Shown here piece after piece: positions 1 through 6,656 of a DNA stretch of 17,511 bases. The stretch comes from an uncultured Clostridia bacterium. GTDB lineage: Bacteria; Bacillota; Clostridia; Oscillospirales; Acutalibacteraceae. How positions within the stretch are numbered: the first letter of the stretch is position 1; the number at the start of each line of letters is the position of its first letter. The notes under the pieces were generated by a model. It did not search any database, was not told the DNA's origin, and was given only the letters and a program-made list of their open reading frames with translations. Location: assembly GCA_958436475.1 (NCBI GenBank), contig CAUBKG010000044.1:1-17511 (forward strand). Direction: 5' to 3'. Position numbers and translations under genes: made by a program.

Positions 1-3
1 TTA

Positions 4-46
4 TCCTACATCAGGGGGCTTCTTGTCTATTGTCCGTTTTTACTGG
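4..46. mobile_element. End of an unidentified mobile element (left copy of 43-bp terminal repeat)
   Basis: This 43-bp stretch is a perfect reverse complement of the last 43 bases of the window. Outward of both copies the sequence is presumably the same repeated element. The T-rich, GGGGG-containing end resembles insertion-sequence termini, but no transposase lies in the window, so the family cannot be named. A related, non-identical stretch in the same orientation follows at 59-83 (ATCAGGGGCTTGTTGCTATT), which may be a second, decayed element end. Confidence 0.6.
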
Positions 47-161
47 TTCGGTTCAAATTGATCAGGGGCTTGTTGCTATTTCACCCTGTCTAGCTCGGCA
101 ACGAGCACAATTTAGTGTATGCTTATTACTTCTTGAATTAATTTAAAAATATGATTACAGG

Positions 162-200
162 AAAGGCGAAAGAGAATTCATCTTTCGCCTTTTGCTATTT
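162..200 (+). terminator. Rho-independent terminator-like hairpin
   Basis: A perfect 12-bp stem (162-173 with 181-192) has a 7-nt loop (GAATTCA), and a T-rich tract follows. It sits just before the first recognisable Rhs codons, so it probably terminated transcription from a gene now lost to the left. It was brought next to the Rhs fragment by rearrangement. Confidence 0.7.
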
Positions 201-207
201 TGCCTGT

Positions 208-723
208 ACCTATTATGTGGACGGCAACGAGCACACGAAGACCGGCCTTTCCGGAACCACGGAATATACCTACGACGGCCTGAACCGTTTGAAGATAGCC
301 CTCCTGCCGGACGGCACAAAGCAGACCTATACCTTCGATGATAATTCGAACCGCACAGGTCTCACGGTGGAAAAGAACGGAGCGGTTTTAGAAGAAACAA
401 CGTATACGTATAATAAAAACGACCAGCTGCTGAGCGAAAACAAACAGCGCGGTGTGGAAGCGCCGCTCATCACAACGTATACCTACGATGCAGTGGGGAA
501 CATGGTGGAGAAGAGCGGCGCGGCAAACGCGGAGCAGACGTTCGATGTGCTGAACCGCATGACGGGCTATACCGAAGGAACCACCGAGGCTTCGTATGAG
601 TACCATAACGACAACATGCGCAGCAGTAAAACGGTGGATGGGGTCACCACGGAGCAGGTATGGGTAAACGGGCAGATCGTGATGGACAAATGCGGGGAGA
701 GCGTGGTAAAATATACCTATTGA
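208..723 (+). pseudogene. Rhs/YD-repeat protein fragment, truncated at both ends
   Basis: About 170 residues are recognisably Rhs/YD-repeat: successive units TEYTYDGLNRL, TYTFDDNSNRT, TTYTYDAVGNMVEKS, TFDVLNRMTGY and SYEYHNDNMRSSKTVDG, then VWVNGQIVMD. These proteins are large secreted or surface shells that carry variable C-terminal toxins. The normal 5' part (thousands of bases) is missing; homology begins around position 208, just after a terminator hairpin. An ATG at 151 opens the same frame, but the residues it adds encode the hairpin and look non-native. The frame stops at a TGA (721-723) right after KYTY, where intact Rhs proteins continue towards the end of the conserved core. There is no ribosome-binding site or promoter. 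I read it as a non-functional remnant, or a fragment usable for recombination with a full-length rhs gene elsewhere. Confidence 0.75.
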
Positions 724-841
724 ATACAGAATTAAGGAGCTAAAATTTTATCCATTGGAAGAACTGATACCGTACGAAGAAGCCGTATTCTCTGCCGAAA
801 AGGATTTTTGGGACACTTTGTGTTTATCGAAGAAAGCATAA
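719..841 (+). pseudogene. C-terminal tail of an unknown gene fused out of frame to the Rhs fragment
   Basis: A second frame is open from just inside the Rhs stop to a TAA at 839-841 and reads IEYRIKELKFYPLEELIPYE, then EAVFSAEKDFWDTLCLSKKA. It has no start codon, and an in-frame stop lies at 707-709. The acidic and aromatic composition looks like the real end of a small cytoplasmic protein rather than random sequence. In Rhs loci the gene following the core is often an immunity protein, so this could be the end of one, left by a recombination that deleted the toxin tip. That is inference; I do not recognise the family. Confidence 0.4.
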
Positions 842-968
842 ACTTATCAAGAAAAGGAGAGCCTATGCTTGATACCTATCTTCCGTAAAGTCCAGAGAAA
901 ACATTCTGCCCGGCTGAAAGAAAGGCAGGAAGGCGTTTTCGAACTCCCCCGGAATCGCAAAAACCCTG
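842..968. other. Intergenic stretch; only a 7-codon ORF with a ribosome-binding site
   Basis: AAAGGAGA is followed by an ATG at 865 and a stop at 886-888, encoding MLDTYLP. The well-placed Shine-Dalgarno suggests this is the truncated start of a former gene rather than a functional peptide. Nothing else is recognisable before the promoter at 969. Confidence 0.3.
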
Positions 969-998
969 TTGACAAAATCGCCTGTGGTTTGGTATGAT
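969..998 (+). promoter_or_regulatory. Sigma-A-type promoter of the T-box transcript
   Basis: TTGACA at 969-974 and TATGAT at 993-998 are separated by 18 nt. Transcription would start near 1005, immediately upstream of the T-box stem I. Confidence 0.75.
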
Positions 999-1004
999 AA
1001 CGTT

Positions 1005-1288
1005 ACTATATAAAAACGCTTTGATGGGGATTAGGCCCGTTTCCCTGCTGAAAGAGAGCTGCCAGATGGTGCGAGGCAGCAGAGGGAAACCTGCCGTCTC
1101 GCCCCGGAGCGGCCGCCGTGAAAGCATGGGATGCACAGTAATGGTGGACGGAGCGGCAGCCGTTACAACTGCCCGGCGCTTGATTCATGCGCCGGTAAGG
1201 TGGGTGCGTTTTGCGCCAAGAAGAGTGGTACCGCGGAAGTGTTTGCTTTCGTCTCTTGCAGGTAAAGCAGGAGGCGGGAGCTTTTTTT
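1005..1288 (+). promoter_or_regulatory. T-box riboswitch leader with intrinsic terminator (probable leucine specifier)
   Basis: This is a tRNA-sensing leader. Stem I has a helix GTTTCCC/GGGAAAC and a distal AGAGAG...ATGGTGCGAG loop (1053-1076) as in T-boxes. The T-box sequence AGAGTGGTACCGCGG is at 1222-1236. The terminator is a 15-bp stem (1245-1259 with 1267-1281) with a 7-nt loop, followed by seven T (1282-1288). The UGGU bulge predicts pairing with a tRNA whose discriminator base is A. By position, directly above the basal GGGG/CCCC helix (1026-1029/1102-1105) and followed by a purine, the best specifier is CUC (1098-1100), Leu. Val GUC (1096-1098) is the main alternative. Uncharged tRNA should promote antitermination and switch on the downstream gene. 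T-boxes usually control aminoacyl-tRNA synthetase, amino-acid synthesis or transport genes, so the enzyme downstream is unexpected. Confidence 0.9.
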
Positions 1289-1351
1289 ATGGCCTTGCAG
1301 GGCGGGGCTGTCATTGGAAAACAAAAGCATGGCAGGAAAGGGAAGGTTATT

Positions 1352-3883
1352 ATGAAACTTGCATTTTCAACAGTGGGGTGCCCGGATTTTGACTGGTCGG
1401 ATATGTATTCCATGGCAAAGGACCTCGGGTTTCAGGGCATTGAAATGAGAGGACTCGGCGGCGATATTTTTTCCGTGCACGCGAGGCCCTTCAAAGAGGA
1501 AAACATCGGTGGAACGGTGGAAAACCTCAAAAGGCTCCGCCTGGAAATCCCGTGTCTTTCCTCCGGCAGCAGTTTGAAATACGCGGAAAGAAAGGCGGAA
1601 ACCCTTTCGGAGCTGCGGGAATATATTGCGCTTGCCAAAAAGCTCGGAACGCCGTATATCCGGCTCCTCGGGGATGAGCATGCCGATGAGCAGGGCGAGG
1701 TGGACGATGAACTGGTCCTTTCCACCTTAAAGGAGCTGGTTCCCTTTGCGGAAGAAAACGATGTGACGCTGCTCGTGGAGACTAACGGCGTTTATGCGGA
1801 TACCGCAAGGCTCAAAAATCTGCTCGACCGGGTGGAAAGCGATAATGTGGCCGCCCTCTGGGACCTGCATCATCCGTACCGCTTCAAGGGCGAGCAGCCG
1901 GAGGAAACCATCCGAAACCTCGGCGCATATGTGAAATACGTGCACGTGAAGGATTCGGTCATGGAAAACGGCAAGGTTTCCTACCGCCTGATGGGCGAAG
2001 GGGATATCCCCTTTGAAAGTGCGCTTCGCGCTCTCGAATCCATCAATTACGAAGGGTATATTTCCTTGGAGTGGGTGAAGAATTACGCCCCCGAGCTCGA
2101 AAACGCAGGGGTCGTGTTCCCGCATTTCATCCATTATATGAGCCGGTACATCTCTCCCTCCGACCGCAGCGGCAGACTGCAGGACAATGCAAGGGGCACG
2201 GGCAAATACGTGTGGCCGAAGGAGCGCTTGATCGACCTCACCTTCCCCCAGGTGCTCGACCGTATGGTGGAGGAATTTCCCGACCAGCAGGCCTTTAAAT
2301 ATACCGAGCTCGATTACGAACGAACCTACAGCGAGTTCCGCGGCGATGTGGATACCTTCGCCCGCGCGCTCATCGCCATGGGCGTGAAGCCCGGCGACCA
2401 TGTGGCGATCTGGGCCACCAATGTGCCGCAGTGGTTCATCACCTTCTGGGCCACCACGAAGATCGGTGCGGTGTTGGTAACTGTGAATTCTGCTTATAAG
2501 ATACACGAGGCCGAATATCTCCTCCGCCAGTCGGATACCCACACGCTCGTGATGATCGAAGGCTATAAAGATTCGGATTATTCCGGCATCATCGGGGAGC
2601 TCTGCCCGGAGCTCGAAACCGCTGATAAGGAAAGGCCGCTCTTCCTGAAGCGGCTGCCTTTCCTCCGAAATATCGTGACCTGTGGCTTTGAAAAGCCGGG
2701 CTGCCGCACCTGGGAAGAGGCGATGCAGCTTGCCGGACGCGTCCCGGTGGAAGAGGTTTACCGCCGCGCCGCTGCGGTCAGTAAGGACGACGTCTGCAAC
2801 ATGCAGTATACCTCCGGCACCACCGGTTTCCCGAAGGGAGTCATGCTCACGCATTATAACGTCGTAAACAACGGCAAGGCAATCGGCGACTGCATGGATT
2901 TATCCACAGCCGACCGCATGATGATTCAGGTGCCCATGTTCCACTGCTTCGGCATGGTGCTCGCCATGACCGCGTCGATGACGCATGGCACCACCATGTG
3001 CCCGATCACCGCCTTCTCCCCGCGCAAGGGGCTCGCCTGCATCACCCAGGAAAAGATTACCGCCTTCCACGGCGTTCCCACCATGTTCATTGCGATGCTC
3101 GGGCACGAGAATTTTGAAAAGACGGATTTCTCCCATATGCGCACCGGCATCATGGCCGGCAGCCCCTGCCCCATCAAGGCGATGCAGGATGTCATCGAAA
3201 AAATGCACATGGATGAGATCTGCATTACATACGGCCAGACCGAGGCGTCTCCCGCCTGCACCATGAGCAAGACCACCGATTCCATTGAAACCCGCGTGGC
3301 TACTGTGGGCAGCAATATCTTTGGGGTGGAGTGCAAGATCGTGGACCCCGAAACGGGAGAGGACCTGCCCGATAATGTGGACGGCGAGTTCGTGGCCCGT
3401 GGCTATAACATCATGAAGGGCTATTATAAGATGCCGGAGGCCACCGCGGCGGCCATCGATAAGGACGGCTGGCTCCACACCGGCGACATGGCCCGCAGGG
3501 ATGAAAACGGCAACTATCGGATCACAGGCCGCATCAAGGATATGATCATCCGCGGAGGCGAGAACATATACCCGAAGGAGATCGAGGACTTTATCTACAC
3601 ACATCCGAAGGTTTCGGATGTGCAGGTCATCGGCGTGCCGGATAAGGATTACGGCGAGGAGATCATGGCCTGCATCATATTGAAAAACGGGGAGACCGCC
3701 ACGGAAGAGGAAATCAAGGAATTTGTGGCTTCCCATATGGCCAAGCATAAAACGCCGCGGTATGTGGACTTTGTGGATTCCTTCCCCATGAACGCGGCCG
3801 GAAAAATCCTGAAATATAAAATGAGGGAAAACGCCGTCAAAAAGCTGGGCCTCCAGCAGGCGGCCAGCATCGAAACCGCCTAA
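1352..3883 (+). CDS. Sugar isomerase/epimerase-like TIM barrel fused to AMP-forming acyl-CoA synthetase
   Basis: 843 residues in two domains. Residues 1-280 form a xylose-isomerase-like TIM barrel (AP-endonuclease-2/IolE-Hyi type) with the expected acidic and His ligand positions: E143 in LLVETNG, D171 in ALWDLHHP, H198 in YVHVKD, E240 in YISLEW. Residues ~300-843 form an ANL-superfamily acyl-CoA synthetase: P-loop YTSGTTGFPKG (486-496), YGQTEASP, GWLHTGDMA, GRIKDMIIRGGENIYPKEIE, and catalytic Lys818 in NAAGKILK. The ligase should activate a carboxylic acid with ATP to an acyl-adenylate and then the CoA thioester. The barrel may isomerise or epimerise a sugar or hydroxy-acid, but neither substrate can be read from sequence. 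ATG 1352 is chosen because AGGAAAGGGAAGG lies just upstream; the frame is open further 5', but only through the T-box. The gene appears monocistronic and under T-box control. Both domains look intact. Confidence 0.85.
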   Translation: MKLAFSTVGCPDFDWSDMYSMAKDLGFQGIEMRGLGGDIFSVHARPFKEENIGGTVENLKRLRLEIPCLSSGSSLKYAERKAETLSELREYIALAKKLGTPYIRLLGDEHADEQGEVDDELVLSTLKELVPFAEENDVTLLVETNGVYADTARLKNLLDRVESDNVAALWDLHHPYRFKGEQPEETIRNLGAYVKYVHVKDSVMENGKVSYRLMGEGDIPFESALRALESINYEGYISLEWVKNYAPELENAGVVFPHFIHYMSRYISPSDRSGRLQDNARGTGKYVWPKERLIDLTFPQVLDRMVEEFPDQQAFKYTELDYERTYSEFRGDVDTFARALIAMGVKPGDHVAIWATNVPQWFITFWATTKIGAVLVTVNSAYKIHEAEYLLRQSDTHTLVMIEGYKDSDYSGIIGELCPELETADKERPLFLKRLPFLRNIVTCGFEKPGCRTWEEAMQLAGRVPVEEVYRRAAAVSKDDVCNMQYTSGTTGFPKGVMLTHYNVVNNGKAIGDCMDLSTADRMMIQVPMFHCFGMVLAMTASMTHGTTMCPITAFSPRKGLACITQEKITAFHGVPTMFIAMLGHENFEKTDFSHMRTGIMAGSPCPIKAMQDVIEKMHMDEICITYGQTEASPACTMSKTTDSIETRVATVGSNIFGVECKIVDPETGEDLPDNVDGEFVARGYNIMKGYYKMPEATAAAIDKDGWLHTGDMARRDENGNYRITGRIKDMIIRGGENIYPKEIEDFIYTHPKVSDVQVIGVPDKDYGEEIMACIILKNGETATEEEIKEFVASHMAKHKTPRYVDFVDSFPMNAAGKILKYKMRENAVKKLGLQQAASIETA

Positions 3884-3911
3884 CGAAGCGCTTTCCGGGG
3901 AATAGGTGCAA

Positions 3912-3943
3912 AAGGGCAGATAGAAGCGCTTCTATCTGCCCTT
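3912..3943. repeat. 32-bp perfect palindrome, likely bidirectional terminator
   Basis: Sixteen bases (3912-3927) are followed directly by their exact reverse complement (3928-3943). It lies between the ligase stop and the next ribosome-binding site. A-rich sequence precedes it and a weak T-containing stretch follows, so it may terminate transcription. It could equally be a dyad operator for the radical SAM gene. Confidence 0.5.
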
Positions 3944-3974
3944 CGGCCTTTCGGCACAAAAGGAGGTGCTCTTA

Positions 3975-4862
3975 ATGGAAACGGTTCCCGCAAAAACGAT
4001 CGTGACCCGCACAAAAAGCACCTCGTGGTTCGGCACCGATTATAACATGAATATTTACAGGGGCTGCTGCCACGGCTGCGTGTATTGCGACAGCCGGAGC
4101 GAATGCTACGGTATCGAGGATTTCGACCGTGTGCGCGTCAAGGAAAATGCGCTTGAAATCATCCGGAACGATTTGCGACGCAAGGTGAAACCGGGGGTGG
4201 TGGGCACCGGCTCCATGAGCGACCCGTATAATCCCCTGGAAAGCGGGTATCAGCTCACCCGCCACGCGCTAGAACTGCTGAATGCCTACGGCTTCGGCGC
4301 GGCCATTGCCACCAAAAGCGCGCTGATTGCCCGGGATATCGACGTTTTAACGGACATCCGCTCCCATTCGCCTGTGCTCTGCAAGCTCACGATTACCACC
4401 TGCGATCCCCGGCTGGCGGAGAAAATCGAGCCGAATGTTTCGGGGCCGTCCGAGCGGCTGAAAGCGGTGGAGCAGCTCGCAAAAGCCGGGCTCACTGCGG
4501 GGATCCTCCTCATGCCCGTTTTACCCTTTCTCGAGGATACGCCGGAAAACGTGCGGGAGGTCGTGCGCCGGGCGGCGGAGAGCGGCGCGCGGTTCGTATA
4601 CCCCGCCTTCGGCATGACCCTCCGCCAGAACCAGCGGGACTGGTACTATGCAAAACTGGAAAAAGCCTTCCCGGGGGAAGAACTGCCCGAGCGTTACCGC
4701 AGGCAGTATGGCAATGCTTACCGCTGCACGAGCCCTCGGGCGGCGGAGCTGTGGAAAGAATTTACAGCGGAATGCCGGGAAACAGGCCTGCTTTACCACA
4801 TGCAGGATATCATCCGCCTGTACCGCCAGGGGTATGAGGCCTCACAGCTCAGTCTCTTCTGA
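3975..4862 (+). CDS. SPL-family radical SAM protein
   Basis: 295 residues. The cluster motif C31-x3-C35-x2-C38 (RGCCHGCVYCDSRSEC) binds a [4Fe-4S] cluster for S-adenosylmethionine cleavage. GTGSMSDPYNPLE and KSALIARDIDVLTDI are typical of the spore-photoproduct-lyase-like family (COG1533). True spore photoproduct lyase needs a different context, and I cannot see its hydrogen-donor cysteine here, so this is more likely one of the uncharacterised SPL-like enzymes sometimes called DNA-repair radical SAM proteins. ATG 3975 is preferred: AAAGGAGGTG ends 8 nt upstream, while the in-frame GTG at 3966 lies inside that ribosome-binding site. It is separated from the upstream ligase by a palindrome and is probably transcribed alone. 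Confidence 0.85.
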   Translation: METVPAKTIVTRTKSTSWFGTDYNMNIYRGCCHGCVYCDSRSECYGIEDFDRVRVKENALEIIRNDLRRKVKPGVVGTGSMSDPYNPLESGYQLTRHALELLNAYGFGAAIATKSALIARDIDVLTDIRSHSPVLCKLTITTCDPRLAEKIEPNVSGPSERLKAVEQLAKAGLTAGILLMPVLPFLEDTPENVREVVRRAAESGARFVYPAFGMTLRQNQRDWYYAKLEKAFPGEELPERYRRQYGNAYRCTSPRAAELWKEFTAECRETGLLYHMQDIIRLYRQGYEASQLSLF

Positions 4863-5011
4863 ACGGGGTGGAAGAGGCGTCCGGAATGCGGTATAATAAA
4901 AAATAGTATTTGATTTTGTGGTATCGAAAAGTATTAAACGGCAGAAACCCTTGGAAATACGGACCTTTTTACAGATTACGTCACTCAAAACAGTAATGAT
5001 TTTTAACGCTT

Positions 5012-5030
5012 TGGTGCCCAAATGGTGCCC
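5012..5030 (+). repeat. TGGTGCC double repeat, copy 1
   Basis: TGGTGCCCAAATGGTGCCC matches 17 of 19 bases of a second copy at 6410-6428 in the same orientation. Each copy itself holds two TGGTGCC units 11 bp apart. The pair brackets the AT-rich acetyltransferase island, so it may mark the ends of an insertion (att-like) or decayed 3' ends of integrase genes. Confidence 0.5.
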
Positions 5031-5096
5031 GAATTTCCTACGGCGATATAAAACAATATAGACAGATATAATGAAATACTATATTATGTGAGGACG

Positions 5097-5188
5097 AAAG
5101 CACTCGTTGCTTTTGTTCTCTTGTCTGCCACGCAGACACCCTTGTCAACGGCGAGCGTAGCCTGTTTATTTTATCGTTGACAAGGGTG
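5097..5188. repeat. Cluster of three hairpins
   Basis: Three consecutive inverted repeats: AAAGCA/TGCTTT (5097-5113, 5-nt loop), GTCTGC/GCAGAC (5123-5137, 3-nt loop) and a perfect 14-bp arm pair CACCCTTGTCAACG (5137-5150) with its complement at 5175-5188. It could be a transcription attenuator, or the origin or end structure of a mobile element. Confidence 0.6.
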
Positions 5189-5280
5189 GATGACTCTGCC
5201 ATTTTGCAAGGGGAAGAATGCAGAAAAAGATAGAAAACTGCATATTTGAGTGATGTAATTTTAATTGTACAGACATTGAT

Positions 5281-5295
5281 AAATACCGATTTGTA
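5281..5295 (+). repeat. 15-bp inverted repeat, left arm flanking the acetyltransferase
   Basis: AAATACCGATTTGTA is the exact reverse complement of 6237-6251. The two arms enclose only the acetyltransferase gene, and the left arm directly abuts its ribosome-binding site GAGGTG. Confidence 0.7.
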
Positions 5296-5306
5296 GAGGT
5301 GCGTAT

Positions 5307-6221
5307 ATGAATAAAATATATCATAGAAATATCATCCTTGAATCGAATGATTTTCAGAACATGGTTTGTCTCCAAACAGATTTATACGGGAAAGGAAATC
5401 ATAATTGGACATTGGGCCGATTATATGGTTGGAGATATGGCTTGTGGACACCAGAATCTAGGAATCCAGAAATTTTTGCAAAATCGGCGGAATTATTTTT
5501 TGATGAAGATGGAGTATTGCTAGGTTTTATAATCCTAGAAGCATGCGGGGGGAATACTGCTACAATATTTGCTCAGGATGATGAACAGATTTTGGAGGAA
5601 ATGGTGCATTTTTTGGACATGGGTGGTAATTTTGAAAATACATATTCCATTTATTGTTCAGAAAGCAGTTTGTTAGAAATAGAGGTTCTTCGCAACCATA
5701 AATATATTAGTGTGAGTTACGAAGACATTACCTTTGAATACTGTGCGGAGGATATTGTTCTTCCTACAATAGACTTGCCTAACGGATATACTTTGACTGA
5801 CGAAAATATCTTTTTGGACATAGAGAGGCTGGAACGATTCCGTTTTTCAGCATTTAATCCCAATGCAAATTTTGATGAAGAAATTGCATGGGCATACCGT
5901 TATTCAAGAGAGAATCCCTTTACAAAAAAAGAATTATGTATAGTTTTACTTGATGGAAGTAAGAATCCAGTTTCCTCGTGTATGGGATATCTTGATGTTG
6001 CAAATTCGGATGTGGAAATAGAAGTTGTATGCACCAAAAAAGAGGAAGAAGGTAAAGGATTTGCTAAAGCTGTAATAGCAGAATGTATTCGCAGATCATT
6101 GGAAATGGGAGCAAAAAGGGTTAATATATCTGGTTGGAATTCATTAACAAAGCATCTGTATTCAGGCTTTGGGAAAAATAAGAAAAATCAAAAAATAAGT
6201 ATTAAAAAGGAAGATAAATGA
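5307..6221 (+). CDS. GNAT-family acetyltransferase, AT-rich cargo gene
   Basis: 304 residues. The C-terminal third has the GNAT fold signature: VSSCMGYLDV, then the acetyl-CoA-binding region EIEVVCTKKEEEGKGFAKAVIAE (matching the RxxGxG/A loop as EEGKGFA), then a final strand and helix around WNSLTKHLYSGFG. The first ~170 residues may be a degenerate second GNAT-like domain. The acceptor substrate is unknown. ATG 5307 has GAGGTG six bases upstream. Codon usage is strongly AT-rich, unlike neighbours with GC-ending codons, and the gene stands alone between 15-bp inverted repeats and hairpins. This points to recent horizontal acquisition as cargo of a small element. Antibiotic or metabolite acetylation is possible but not shown. 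Confidence 0.7.
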   Translation: MNKIYHRNIILESNDFQNMVCLQTDLYGKGNHNWTLGRLYGWRYGLWTPESRNPEIFAKSAELFFDEDGVLLGFIILEACGGNTATIFAQDDEQILEEMVHFLDMGGNFENTYSIYCSESSLLEIEVLRNHKYISVSYEDITFEYCAEDIVLPTIDLPNGYTLTDENIFLDIERLERFRFSAFNPNANFDEEIAWAYRYSRENPFTKKELCIVLLDGSKNPVSSCMGYLDVANSDVEIEVVCTKKEEEGKGFAKAVIAECIRRSLEMGAKRVNISGWNSLTKHLYSGFGKNKKNQKISIKKEDK

Positions 6222-6236
6222 GGGTAGTATATAATT

Positions 6237-6251
6237 TACAAATCGGTATTT
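6237..6251 (-). repeat. 15-bp inverted repeat, right arm
   Basis: Exact reverse complement of 5281-5295, located 15 nt after the acetyltransferase stop codon. Its distance from the other arm (about 940 bp) rules out a simple terminator, so it is better read as a cassette boundary. Confidence 0.7.
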
Positions 6252-6409
6252 GCTAAAGGGTTTGGGATATTCCCAACAAGCGAAAATGCGGCGCATTTTA
6301 CGGAAAGGGTACCCTTTTCCTATGCTTGCTCTTCCAAAAGTTCTTTAGAAAAGACAGTGCGGAAAAGAATTAAAACAAATAATTTTTGCCATGTATTTCG
6401 CAGCTTCCG

Positions 6410-6428
6410 TGGTGCCTACATGGTGCCC
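6410..6428 (+). repeat. TGGTGCC double repeat, copy 2
   Basis: TGGTGCCTACATGGTGCCC, 17 of 19 identical to 5012-5030. Weaker similarity continues downstream of both copies (ACAGATATAATGAAATAC versus ACAGAGATATG...ATGAAGATAC), so they are diverged copies of a longer sequence. Confidence 0.5.
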
Positions 6429-6567
6429 AATCTTACAAAGCCATCTGATACAGAGATATGATAGGAAAAATGAAGATACATGAAAAATCCTGATTTTAAG
6501 CCATTTTCGCAAGGTTTTATAAACACTTGTGGGAGCTTATAAGAAGTTTTCCGTCTATATAATCAAT

Positions 6568-6627
6568 AAAAAATAGCCGCAAGAGAGGGGACATATTTCC
6601 GGCAGAAGAGATCAGCGGCTGTTTTTT
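6568..6627 (+). terminator. Terminator-like hairpin upstream of uvrC
   Basis: AAAAAATAGCCGC (6568-6580) pairs with GCGGCTGTTTTTT (6615-6627), a 13-bp stem ending in a T-run, around a 34-nt loop that can fold further (GGGGA/TTTCC). It probably ends transcription from the island. It may instead attenuate uvrC, whose start codon lies about 30 nt downstream. Confidence 0.55.
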
Positions 6628-6656
6628 ATGCTGCACCTTGGTAAGGAGGGGAAGCC

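Larger units (their letters stand above)
4863..5306. other. AT-rich non-coding flank of a mobile-element remnant
   Basis: No plausible gene. Composition drops sharply in GC compared with both neighbours. It contains one copy of the TGGTGCC double repeat, three consecutive hairpins and the left 15-bp inverted repeat of the acetyltransferase cassette, listed separately. This arrangement resembles non-coding ends of integrated elements in gut Firmicutes; that comparison is from memory, not from a search. Confidence 0.45.
6222..6656. other. Non-coding right flank of the acetyltransferase island and uvrC leader
   Basis: No gene is supported. It holds the right 15-bp inverted repeat, a GCGGCGC...GGAAAGGGTACCC stretch with short open frames but no start signals, the second TGGTGCC double repeat, and the hairpin preceding uvrC. 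A TATAAT at 6558-6563 lacks a convincing -35 box. Confidence 0.45.

Noticed and set aside
1211..1351. Upstream extension of the ligase frame starting at 1211
   Set aside because: It translates the T-box sequence and its terminator and has no ribosome-binding site. ATG 1352 with a good site is the real start.
3975..4862. Spore photoproduct lyase (splB) as gene name
   Set aside because: It has the SPL-type cluster motif, but no clear catalytic cysteine can be placed and the context is wrong, so only the family is given.
6270..6473. Short protein fragment ending RGAYMVPNLTKPSDTEI
   Set aside because: Open for about 65 codons but with no start codon or ribosome-binding site. The matching repeat at 5012 has stops in that frame, so the similarity is at DNA level.
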